A stretch of 12,477 nt of DNA from Owenia fusiformis (Eukaryota; Annelida; Polychaeta; Sabellida; Oweniidae). The notes beneath the pieces were generated by a model. That model was not told where the DNA came from and did no database searches. It was given only the letters and a program-made list of their open reading frames with translations. Both the position numbers and the translations under genes were made by a program. Position 1 is the stretch's first letter, and each line of letters begins with the position of its first letter. Below are positions 1-9,199 of the stretch, in pieces. The stretch covers positions 39,763,671-39,776,147 of the forward strand of contig CAIIXF020000007.1 of assembly GCA_903813345.2 (NCBI GenBank), given 5' to 3'.

Positions 1-3000
1 CTAACCCTAACCCTAACCCTAACCCTAACCCTAACCCTAACCCTAACCCTAACCCTAACCCTAACCCTAACCCTAACCCTAACCCTAACCCTAACCCTAA
101 CCCTAACCCTAACCCTAACCCTAACCCTAACCCTAACCCTAACCCTAACCCTAACCCTAACCCTAACCCTAACCCTAACCCTAACCCTAACCCTAACCCT
201 AACCCTAACCCTAACCCTAACCCTAACCCTAACCCTAACCCTAACCCTAACCCTAACCCTAACCCTAACCCTAACCCTAACCCTAACCCTAACCCTAACC
301 CTAACCCTAACCCTAACCCTAACCCTAACCCTAACCCTAACCCTAACCCTAACCCTAACCCTAACCCTAACCCTAACCCTAACCCTAACCCTAACCCTAA
401 CCCTAACCCTAACCCTAACCCTAACCCTAACCCTAACCCTAACCCTAACCCTAACCCTAACCCTAACCCTAACCCTAACCCTAACCCTAACCCTAACCCT
501 AACCCTAACCCTAACCCTAACCCTAACCCTAACCCTAACCCTAACCCTAACCCTAACCCTAACCCTAACCCTAACCCTAACCCTAACCCTAACCCTAACC
601 CTAACCCTAACCCTAACCCTAACCCTAACCCTAACCCTAACCCTAACCCTAACCCTAACCCTAACCCTAACCCTAACCCTAACCCTAACCCTAACCCTAA
701 CCCTAACCCTAACCCTAACCCTAACCCTAACCCTAACCCTAACCCTAACCCTAACCCTAACCCTAACCCTAACCCTAACCCTAACCCTAACCCTAACCCT
801 AACCCTAACCCTAACCCTAACCCTAACCCTAACCCTAACCCTAACCCTAACCCTAACCCTAACCCTAACCCTAACCCTAACCCTAACCCTAACCCTAACC
901 CTAACCCTAACCCTAACCCTAACCCTAACCCTAACCCTAACCCTAACCCTAACCCTAACCCTAACCCTAACCCTAACCCTAACCCTAACCCTAACCCTAA
1001 CCCTAACCCTAACCCTAACCCTAACCCTAACCCTAACCCTAACCCTAACCCTAACCCTAACCCTAACCCTAACCCTAACCCTAACCCTAACCCTAACCCT
1101 AACCCTAACCCTAACCCTAACCCTAACCCTAACCCTAACCCTAACCCTAACCCTAACCCTAACCCTAACCCTAACCCTAACCCTAACCCTAACCCTAACC
1201 CTAACCCTAACCCTAACCCTAACCCTAACCCTAACCCTAACCCTAACCCTAACCCTAACCCTAACCCTAACCCTAACCCTAACCCTAACCCTAACCCTAA
1301 CCCTAACCCTAACCCTAACCCTAACCCTAACCCTAACCCTAACCCTAACCCTAACCCTAACCCTAACCCTAACCCTAACCCTAACCCTAACCCTAACCCT
1401 AACCCTAACCCTAACCCTAACCCTAACCCTAACCCTAACCCTAACCCTAACCCTAACCCTAACCCTAACCCTAACCCTAACCCTAACCCTAACCCTAACC
1501 CTAACCCTAACCCTAACCCTAACCCTAACCCTAACCCTAACCCTAACCCTAACCCTAACCCTAACCCTAACCCTAACCCTAACCCTAACCCTAACCCTAA
1601 CCCTAACCCTAACCCTAACCCTAACCCTAACCCTAACCCTAACCCTAACCCTAACCCTAACCCTAACCCTAACCCTAACCCTAACCCTAACCCTAACCCT
1701 AACCCTAACCCTAACCCTAACCCTAACCCTAACCCTAACCCTAACCCTAACCCTAACCCTAACCCTAACCCTAACCCTAACCCTAACCCTAACCCTAACC
1801 CTAACCCTAACCCTAACCCTAACCCTAACCCTAACCCTAACCCTAACCCTAACCCTAACCCTAACCCTAACCCTAACCCTAACCCTAACCCTAACCCTAA
1901 CCCTAACCCTAACCCTAACCCTAACCCTAACCCTAACCCTAACCCTAACCCTAACCCTAACCCTAACCCTAACCCTAACCCTAACCCTAACCCTAACCCT
2001 AACCCTAACCCTAACCCTAACCCTAACCCTAACCCTAACCCTAACCCTAACCCTAACCCTAACCCTAACCCTAACCCTAACCCTAACCCTAACCCTAACC
2101 CTAACCCTAACCCTAACCCTAACCCTAACCCTAACCCTAACCCTAACCCTAACCCTAACCCTAACCCTAACCCTAACCCTAACCCTAACCCTAACCCTAA
2201 CCCTAACCCTAACCCTAACCCTAACCCTAACCCTAACCCTAACCCTAACCCTAACCCTAACCCTAACCCTAACCCTAACCCTAACCCTAACCCTAACCCT
2301 AACCCTAACCCTAACCCTAACCCTAACCCTAACCCTAACCCTAACCCTAACCCTAACCCTAACCCTAACCCTAACCCTAACCCTAACCCTAACCCTAACC
2401 CTAACCCTAACCCTAACCCTAACCCTAACCCTAACCCTAACCCTAACCCTAACCCTAACCCTAACCCTAACCCTAACCCTAACCCTAACCCTAACCCTAA
2501 CCCTAACCCTAACCCTAACCCTAACCCTAACCCTAACCCTAACCCTAACCCTAACCCTAACCCTAACCCTAACCCTAACCCTAACCCTAACCCTAACCCT
2601 AACCCTAACCCTAACCCTAACCCTAACCCTAACCCTAACCCTAACCCTAACCCTAACCCTAACCCTAACCCTAACCCTAACCCTAACCCTAACCCTAACC
2701 CTAACCCTAACCCTAACCCTAACCCTAACCCTAACCCTAACCCTAACCCTAACCCTAACCCTAACCCTAACCCTAACCCTAACCCTAACCCTAACCCTAA
2801 CCCTAACCCTAACCCTAACCCTAACCCTAACCCTAACCCTAACCCTAACCCTAACCCTAACCCTAACCCTAACCCTAACCCTAACCCTAACCCTAACCCT
2901 AACCCTAACCCTAACCCTAACCCTAACCCTAACCCTAACCCTAACCCTAACCCTAACCCTAACCCTAACCCTAACCCTAACCCTAACCCTAACCCTAACC

Positions 3001-5879
3001 CTAACCCTAACCCTAACCCTAACCCTAACCCTAACCCTAACCCTAACCCTAACCCTAACCCTAACCCTAACCCTAACCCTAACCCTAACCCTAACCCTAA
3101 CCCTAACCCTAACCCTAACCCTAACCCTAACCCTAACCCTAACCCTAACCCTAACCCTAACCCTAACCCTAACCCTAACCCTAACCCTAACCCTAACCCT
3201 AACCCTAACCCTAACCCTAACCCTAACCCTAACCCTAACCCTAACCCTAACCCTAACCCTAACCCTAACCCTAACCCTAACCCTAACCCTAACCCTAACC
3301 CTAACCCTAACCCTAACCCTAACCCTAACCCTAACCCTAACCCTAACCCTAACCCTAACCCTAACCCTAACCCTAACCCTAACCCTAACCCTAACCCTAA
3401 CCCTAACCCTAACCCTAACCCTAACCCTAACCCTAACCCTAACCCTAACCCTAACCCTAACCCTAACCCTAACCCTAACCCTAACCCTAACCCTAACCCT
3501 AACCCTAACCCTAACCCTAACCCTAACCCTAACCCTAACCCTAACCCTAACCCTAACCCTAACCCTAACCCTAACCCTAACCCTAACCCTAACCCTAACC
3601 CTAACCCTAACCCTAACCCTAACCCTAACCCTAACCCTAACCCTAACCCTAACCCTAACCCTAACCCTAACCCTAACCCTAACCCTAACCCTAACCCTAA
3701 CCCTAACCCTAACCCTAACCCTAACCCTAACCCTAACCCTAACCCTAACCCTAACCCTAACCCTAACCCTAACCCTAACCCTAACCCTAACCCTAACCCT
3801 AACCCTAACCCTAACCCTAACCCTAACCCTAACCCTAACCCTAACCCTAACCCTAACCCTAACCCTAACCCTAACCCTAACCCTAACCCTAACCCTAACC
3901 CTAACCCTAACCCTAACCCTAACCCTAACCCTAACCCTAACCCTAACCCTAACCCTAACCCTAACCCTAACCCTAACCCTAACCCTAACCCTAACCCTAA
4001 CCCTAACCCTAACCCTAACCCTAACCCTAACCCTAACCCTAACCCTAACCCTAACCCTAACCCTAACCCTAACCCTAACCCTAACCCTAACCCTAACCCT
4101 AACCCTAACCCTAACCCTAACCCTAACCCTAACCCTAACCCTAACCCTAACCCTAACCCTAACCCTAACCCTAACCCTAACCCTAACCCTAACCCTAACC
4201 CTAACCCTAACCCTAACCCTAACCCTAACCCTAACCCTAACCCTAACCCTAACCCTAACCCTAACCCTAACCCTAACCCTAACCCTAACCCTAACCCTAA
4301 CCCTAACCCTAACCCTAACCCTAACCCTAACCCTAACCCTAACCCTAACCCTAACCCTAACCCTAACCCTAACCCTAACCCTAACCCTAACCCTAACCCT
4401 AACCCTAACCCTAACCCTAACCCTAACCCTAACCCTAACCCTAACCCTAACCCTAACCCTAACCCTAACCCTAACCCTAACCCTAACCCTAACCCTAACC
4501 CTAACCCTAACCCTAACCCTAACCCTAACCCTAACCCTAACCCTAACCCTAACCCTAACCCTAACCCTAACCCTAACCCTAACCCTAACCCTAACCCTAA
4601 CCCTAACCCTAACCCTAACCCTAACCCTAACCCTAACCCTAACCCTAACCCTAACCCTAACCCTAACCCTAACCCTAACCCTAACCCTAACCCTAACCCT
4701 AACCCTAACCCTAACCCTAACCCTAACCCTAACCCTAACCCTAACCCTAACCCTAACCCTAACCCTAACCCTAACCCTAACCCTAACCCTAACCCTAACC
4801 CTAACCCTAACCCTAACCCTAACCCTAACCCTAACCCTAACCCTAACCCTAACCCTAACCCTAACCCTAACCCTAACCCTAACCCTAACCCTAACCCTAA
4901 CCCTAACCCTAACCCTAACCCTAACCCTAACCCTAACCCTAACCCTAACCCTAACCCTAACCCTAACCCTAACCCTAACCCTAACCCTAACCCTAACCCT
5001 AACCCTAACCCTAACCCTAACCCTAACCCTAACCCTAACCCTAACCCTAACCCTAACCCTAACCCTAACCCTAACCCTAACCCTAACCCTAACCCTAACC
5101 CTAACCCTAACCCTAACCCTAACCCTAACCCTAACCCTAACCCTAACCCTAACCCTAACCCTAACCCTAACCCTAACCCTAACCCTAACCCTAACCCTAA
5201 CCCTAACCCTAACCCTAACCCTAACCCTAACCCTAACCCTAACCCTAACCCTAACCCTAACCCTAACCCTAACCCTAACCCTAACCCTAACCCTAACCCT
5301 AACCCTAACCCTAACCCTAACCCTAACCCTAACCCTAACCCTAACCCTAACCCTAACCCTAACCCTAACCCTAACCCTAACCCTAACCCTAACCCTAACC
5401 CTAACCCTAACCCTAACCCTAACCCTAACCCTAACCCTAACCCTAACCCTAACCCTAACCCTAACCCTAACCCTAACCCTAACCCTAACCCTAACCCTAA
5501 CCCTAACCCTAACCCTAACCCTAACCCTAACCCTAACCCTAACCCTAACCCTAACCCTAACCCTAACCCTAACCCTAACCCTAACCCTAACCCTAACCCT
5601 AACCCTAACCCTAACCCTAACCCTAACCCTAACCCTAACCCTAACCCTAACCCTAACCCTAACCCTAACCCTAACCCTAACCCTAACCCTAACCCTAACC
5701 CTAACCCTAACCCTAACCCTAACCCTAACCCTAACCCTAACCCTAACCCTAACCCTAACCCTAACCCTAACCCTAACCCTAACCCTAACCCTAACCCTAA
5801 CCCTAACCCTAACCCTAACCCTAACCCTAACCCTAACCCTAACCCTAACCCTAACCCTAACCCTAACCCTAACCCTAAC
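1..5879. repeat. Terminal telomere array, (CCCTAA)n
   Basis: About 980 head-to-tail copies of CCCTAA with no variant visible. The C-rich strand reads 5'->3' away from base 1, so the complementary TTAGGG strand runs toward base 1 and the chromosome terminus lies on the left. Such arrays are made by telomerase, bound by shelterin-type proteins and usually transcribed as UUAGGG RNA (TERRA). The array ends at the junction CCCTAAC|TTTTATG, where the first subtelomeric body begins. The complete homogeneity contrasts with the variant units in the interstitial arrays farther in, as expected of recently synthesised telomere. The true terminus may extend beyond base 1. Confidence 0.98.
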
Positions 5880-6155
5880 TTTTATGAAAAATTCAGAATT
5901 ATCGATCGGCCACGTTCGGAGTAGTTGGGCCCTAATCCTTACCCAACCCTAACCCTAATAAAAAATTTAAAAATTAAAAATTAAAAAAAGTGTCGAAAAA
6001 TTTTCTAAGTCCAGCCTCCCACCCATATCTCGAAAAGTAAAAGTCGGTTTGAAAAACAGATTACAGATTCATAATCAGCGATCTCAAAATAGTATAAAAC
6101 TAAAAAAAAACTTTGGGAAAAAAACGTTTTTAAAAAGATTGGTCAAAACCGGATG

Positions 6156-6163
6156 TGACGTCA
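6156..6163. promoter_or_regulatory. CRE-like palindrome TGACGTCA in subtelomeric repeat
   Basis: A perfect 8-bp TGACGTCA, the consensus of CREB/ATF bZIP factors. It recurs at the same place in all A and B bodies: 6333-6340, 6790-6797, 7541-7548, 7718-7725 and 8181-8188. In the three C bodies it is TGACGCCA (8647-8654, 8996-9003, 9524-9531). Read on the minus strand, toward the telomere, it is followed by GACCAATC (6144-6137) and a TTTTTAAAAA tract (6136-6127), which together look like a promoter pointing at the telomere. Binding and promoter activity are inferred only. Confidence 0.45.
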
Positions 6164-6178
6164 TAGCTACTTTCGGTA

Positions 6179-6262
6179 CCGGTCTATAATTGAACCCCTA
6201 GTGGATTCTTACTCCTGGGACTCTTATACAACTTTTATGAAAAATTCAGAATTATAGACCGG
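6179..6262 (+). repeat. Tail stem-loop with 13-bp perfect inverted repeat
   Basis: CCGGTCTATAATT (6179-6191) and its exact reverse complement AATTATAGACCGG (6250-6262) bracket a 58-base loop near the constant right end. I confirmed the same arms in the copies at 6356-6368/6427-6439 and 6813-6825/6884-6896, and both arm sequences can be read in every remaining body. The left arm overlaps a CGGTACCG palindrome. The partial tail that opens each A body has a changed right arm and no left arm. A conserved stem near the 3' end would suit an RNA element or a protein-binding site; its role is unknown. Confidence 0.7.
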
Positions 6263-6282
6263 CCATGTTCGGATAAGTTGAG

Positions 6283-6324
6283 CCCTAATCCTAACCCTAA
6301 CCCTAACCCTAACCCTAACCCTAA
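6283..6324. repeat. Interstitial telomeric repeat between A1 and B1
   Basis: CCCTAATCC followed by about five CCCTAA units. The first unit carries the C-to-T variant (TCC) that marks the right end of every body, so that variant belongs to the body's tail rather than to random ITS drift. Confidence 0.93.
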
Positions 6325-6459
6325 ACCAGATGTGACGTCATAGCTACTTCCGGTACCGGTCTATAATTGAACCCCTAGTGGATTCTTACTCCTGGGACTC
6401 GTATGCAACTTCTATGAAAAATTCAAAATTATAGACCGGCCATGTTCGGATAAGTTGAC
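6325..6459 (+). repeat. Subtelomeric body B, copy 1 (left-truncated)
   Basis: A 135-bp body matching only the right third of A and C. It starts at ACCAGATGTGACG, directly after CCCTAA, and runs to GTTGACCCC. The left junction overlaps the telomeric AACC, since full bodies read AAAACC(G/A)GATG here, so join and microhomology coincide. The CCAGATG variant is shared with body C1 (8641), not with A (CCGGATG). It differs from the copy at 7710 by ACTCGTATG against ACTCTTATG. TGACGTCA and both arms of the 13-bp inverted repeat are intact. Confidence 0.9.
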
Positions 6460-6513
6460 CCCTAATCCTAACCCTAACCCTAACCCTAACCCTAACCCTA
6501 ACCCTAACCCTAA
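6460..6513. repeat. Interstitial telomeric repeat between B1 and A2
   Basis: CCCTAATCC followed by clean CCCTAA units, about nine units in all, ending at the same CCCTAAC|TTTTATG junction that bounds the terminal telomere. Confidence 0.93.
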
Positions 6514-6916
6514 CTTTTATGAAAAATTCAGAATTATCGATCGGCCACGTTCGGAGTAGTTGGGCCCTAATCCTTACCCAACCCTAACCCTAATAAAAAA
6601 TTTAAAAATTAAAAATTAAAAAAAGTGTCGAAAAATTTTCTAAGTCCAGCCTACCACCCATATCTCGAAAAGTAAAAGTCGGTTTGAAAAACAGATTACA
6701 GATTCATAATCAGCGATCTCAAAATAGTATAAAACTAAAAAAAACTTTGGGAAAAAAACGTTTTTAAAAAGATTGGTCAAAACCGGATGTGACGTCATAG
6801 CTACTTTCGGTACCGGTCTATAATTGAACCCCTAGTGGATTCTTACTCCTGGGACTCTTATACAACTTTTATGAAAAATTCAGAATTATAGACCGGCCAT
6901 GTTCGGATAAGTTGAG
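6514..6916 (+). repeat. Subtelomeric body A, copy 2
   Basis: A 403-bp copy of body A, nearly identical to copy 1. It carries AGCCTACCACCC instead of AGCCTCCCACCC and eight rather than nine A's in the run before CTTTGGG. The copy at 7905 shares both variants, so this copy pairs with that one as the second member of the duplicated A-B-A block. The CRE-like site (6790-6797) and inverted-repeat arms (6813-6825, 6884-6896) are intact. Confidence 0.9.
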
Positions 6917-7060
6917 CCCTAATCCTAACCCTAACCCTAACCCTAACCCTAACCCTAACCCTAACCCTAACCCTAACCCTAACCCTAACCCTAACCCTAA
7001 CCCTAACCTAACCTAACCCTAACCCTAACCCTAACCCTAACCCTAACCCTAACCCTAACC

Positions 7061-7096
<36 letters not shown>
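6917..7096. repeat. Long interstitial telomeric array with variant units
   Basis: About 30 CCCTAA units, the longest interstitial array in the window. After the TCC unit at the body tail it contains two consecutive 5-base CCTAA units (7007-7011, 7012-7016) and a 7-base CCCTAAA unit (7077-7083). It ends in CCCTAACAACC before the unrelated-looking spacer. Such slippage-type variants are absent from the terminal telomere. Confidence 0.93.
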
Positions 7097-7170
7097 AACC
7101 TATAGGCATCATTTAAGACCAAATTTAAAATTATAGCCCCACTGATTACCCAGTAGCTCCTGTATAACTC
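7097..7170. repeat. Diverged spacer D, probable old tail fragment
   Basis: A 74-bp insert with telomeric repeats on both sides, seen once. The stretch at about 7112-7140 aligns with the family tail TTTATGAAAAATTCAGAA…ATAGACC: of the last 20 aligned positions about 16 match, after a 2-base gap. It also ends TGTATAACT, similar to TTATACAACT in the bodies. The order of the two similar parts is reversed relative to the bodies, so it may be rearranged. Homology is likely but not certain. Confidence 0.5.
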
Positions 7171-7263
7171 TAACCCTAACCCTAACCCTAACCCTAACCC
7201 TAACCCTAACCCTAACCCTAACCCTAACCCTAACCCTAACCCTAACCCTAACCCTAACCCTAA
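7171..7263. repeat. Interstitial telomeric repeat between spacer D and A3
   Basis: About 15 clean CCCTAA units. It starts TAACCC after CTGTATAACTC and ends at the CCCTAAC|TTTTATG junction. Unlike ITS that follow a body, it lacks an initial CCCTAATCC, which supports assigning that variant to body tails. Confidence 0.93.
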
Positions 7264-7667
7264 CTTTTATGAAAAATTCAGAATTATCGATCGGCCACGT
7301 TCGGAGTAGTTGGGCCCTAATCCTTACCCAACCCTAACCCTAATAAAAAATTTAAAAATTAAAAATTAAAAAAAGTGTCGAAAAATTTTCTAAGTCCAGC
7401 CTCCCACCCATATCTCGAAAAGTAAAAGTCGGTTTGAAAAACAGATTACAGATTCATAATCAGCGATCTCAAAATAGTATAAAACTAAAAAAAAACTTTG
7501 GGAAAAAAACGTTTTTAAAAAGATTGGTCAAAACCGGATGTGACGTCATAGCTACTTTCGGTACCGGTCTATAATTGAACCCCTAGTGGATTCTTACTCC
7601 TGGGACTCTTATACAACTTTTATGAAAAATTCAGAATTATAGACCGGCCATGTTCGGATAAGTTGAG
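7264..7667 (+). repeat. Subtelomeric body A, copy 3
   Basis: A 404-bp copy with the same AGCCTCCCACCC and nine-A variants as copy 1; by eye I see no difference between the two over their length. It lies 1385 bases inward of copy 1. The CRE-like site is at 7541-7548. Confidence 0.9.
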
Positions 7668-7709
7668 CCCTAATCCTAACCCTAACCCTAACCCTAACCC
7701 TAACCCTTA
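7668..7709. repeat. Interstitial telomeric repeat between A3 and B2
   Basis: CCCTAATCC followed by CCCTAA units, ending in a variant CCCTTAA (7704-7710) at the join to body B2. At the equivalent join in the first block the sequence is CCCTAAACC, so the junctions differ by a base while the B body start is the same. Confidence 0.92.
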
Positions 7710-7844
7710 ACCAGATGTGACGTCATAGCTACTTCCGGTACCGGTCTATAATTGAACCCCTAGTGGATTCTTACTCCTGGGACTCTTATGCAACTTCTAT
7801 GAAAAATTCAAAATTATAGACCGGCCATGTTCGGATAAGTTGAC
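7710..7844 (+). repeat. Subtelomeric body B, copy 2
   Basis: A 135-bp copy of the left-truncated body starting ACCAGATG and ending GTTGACCCC, with TGACGTCA at 7718-7725 and the 13-bp inverted-repeat arms intact. It differs from copy 1 by the single T in ACTCTTATG. Confidence 0.9.
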
Positions 7845-7904
7845 CCCTAATCCTAACCCTAACCCTAACCCTAACCCTAACCCTAACCCTAACCCTAACC
7901 CTAA
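7845..7904. repeat. Interstitial telomeric repeat between B2 and A4
   Basis: CCCTAATCC followed by clean CCCTAA units. It is 60 bases against 54 in the first block, a one-unit difference that accounts for the 641 versus 635 base spacing between A starts in the two blocks. Confidence 0.93.
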
Positions 7905-8307
7905 CTTTTATGAAAAATTCAGAATTATCGATCGGCCACGTTCGGAGTAGTTGGGCCCTAATCCTTACCCAACCCTAACCCTAATAAAAAATTTAAAAAT
8001 TAAAAATTAAAAAAAGTGTCGAAAAATTTTCTAAGTCCAGCCTACCACCCATATCTCGAAAAGTAAAAGTCGGTTTGAAAAACAGATTACAGATTCATAA
8101 TCAGCGATCTCAAAATAGTATAAAACTAAAAAAAACTTTGGGAAAAAAACGTTTTTAAAAAGATTGGTCAAAACCGGATGTGACGTCATAGCTACTTTCG
8201 GTACCGGTCTATAATTGAACCCCTAGTGGATTCTTACTCCTGGGACTCTTATACAACTTTTATGAAAAATTCAGAATTATAGACCGGCCATGTTCGGATA
8301 AGTTGAG
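7905..8307 (+). repeat. Subtelomeric body A, copy 4
   Basis: A 403-bp copy with the AGCCTACCACCC and eight-A variants of copy 2, lying 1391 bases inward of it. It closes the second A-B-A block. The CRE-like site is at 8181-8188. Confidence 0.9.
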
Positions 8308-8384
8308 CCCTAATCCTAACCCTAACCCTAACCCTAACCCTAACCCTAACCCTAACCCTAACCCTAACCCTAACCCTAACCCTA
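8308..8384. repeat. Interstitial telomeric repeat between A4 and C1
   Basis: CCCTAATCC followed by about eleven CCCTAA units, ending CCCTA|GTCGATT. The CTA shares its TA with AATAGTCG in the longer C3 copy, so the join sits on a two-base overlap. Confidence 0.92.
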
Positions 8385-8773
8385 GTCGATTTTGAATTTG
8401 GTCAACATATTTGTACTCAGTGGCTTCAGTTATATTTCGAAAAAAAAAATAAAAAATAAAAAAAAATGAAAATTAAAAAAAGTGTCGAAAAATTTCTAAG
8501 TCCAGCACCCCACCCATATCTCAAAAAGTAAAGGTCGGTTTGAAAAACGGATTACAGATTCATAATCAGCGACCTCAAAATAGTATAAAACAAAAAAAAA
8601 TTTGGGAAAAAAAAACGTATTTAAAAAGATTAGTCAAAACCAGATGTGACGCCATAGCTACTTCCGGTACCGGTCTATAATTGAACCCCTAGTGGATTCT
8701 TACTCCTGGGACTCTTATACAACTTTTATGAAAAATTCAGAATTATAGACCGGCCATGTTCGGATAAGTTGGG
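8385..8773 (+). repeat. Subtelomeric body C, copy 1
   Basis: A 389-bp body. Its left part, GTCGATTTTGAATTTGG onward, is absent from A and B but present in C3, followed by an A-rich tract and the shared core and tail. It differs from A at many positions (CCAGCACCCC, AAAGGTCGG, GCGACCTC, AAACGTAT), has TGACGCCA at the CRE position and GATTAGTC in place of GATTGGTC. The tail reads GTTGGGCCCTAATCC. It is left-truncated relative to C3. Confidence 0.9.
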
Positions 8774-8837
8774 CCCTAATCCTAACCCTAACCCTAACCC
8801 TAACCCTAACCCTAACCCTAACCCTAACCCTAACCCT
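8774..8837. repeat. Interstitial telomeric repeat between C1 and C2
   Basis: CCCTAATCC followed by about nine CCCTAA units, ending CCCT|CAAAG at a truncated body start. Confidence 0.92.
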
Positions 8838-9122
8838 CAAAGTTTCTAAGTCCAGCACCCCACCCATATCTCAAAAAGTAAAGGTCGGTTTGAAAAACGG
8901 ATTACAGATTCATAATCAGCGACCTCAAAATAGTATAAAACAAAAAAAAATTTGGGAAAAAAAACGTATTTAAAAAGATTGGTCAAAACCGGATGTGACG
9001 CCATAGCTACTTCCGGTACCGGTCTATAATTGAACCCCTAGAGGATTCTTACTCCTGGGACTCTTATACAACTTTTATGAAAAATTCAGAATTATAGACC
9101 GGCCATGTTCGGATAAGTTGGG
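8838..9122 (+). repeat. Subtelomeric body C, copy 2 (left-truncated)
   Basis: A 285-bp body starting inside the core: CAAAG and then TTTCTAAGTCCAGCACCCC, which lies well inside C1 and C3 (full copies have AAAAATTTCTAAG). The AT-rich segment and everything left of it are missing. It carries TGACGCCA (8996-9003), GAGGATTC where others have GTGGATTC, and the usual tail. Its A-run before CGTATT is 8 long, against 9 in C1 and 10 in C3. Confidence 0.9.
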
Positions 9123-9199
9123 CCCTAATCCTAACCCTAACCCCTAACCCTAACCCTAACCCTAACCCTAACCCTAACCCTAACCCTAACCCTAACCCT
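9123..9199. repeat. Interstitial telomeric repeat between C2 and C3
   Basis: CCCTAATCC followed by CCCTAA units with one 7-base CCCCTAA variant (9141-9147), ending CCCT|CACTATTG. Confidence 0.93.

Larger units (their letters stand above)
5879..6282 (+). repeat. Subtelomeric body A, copy 1 (composite unit)
   Basis: A 404-bp body abutting the terminal telomere. In order: a partial, diverged copy of the family's own tail (5879-5932, with ATCGATCGG where the true tail has ATAGACCGG); a degenerate telomeric bridge (5930-5958); a very AT-rich stretch to about 5990; a core beginning GTGTCG; a palindromic TGACGTCA (6156-6163); CGGTACCG (6174-6181); and the tail ending GTTGAGCCCTAATCC. The + strand is taken as sense because the right end is constant across the family while left ends vary. 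Diagnostic variants are AGCCTCCCACCC and nine A's at 6103-6111, both shared with the copy at 7264. I see no coding capacity; family and function are unknown. Confidence 0.9.

Noticed and set aside
6007-6189. 61-codon stop-free stretch in subtelomeric body A1, also open in C1
   Set aside because: There is no ATG in frame, a stop lies a short way upstream, and the poly-A runs differ by single bases among copies (8 against 9 A's in A2/A4; 8 and 10 in C2/C3), shifting the frame. This is drift, not coding constraint.
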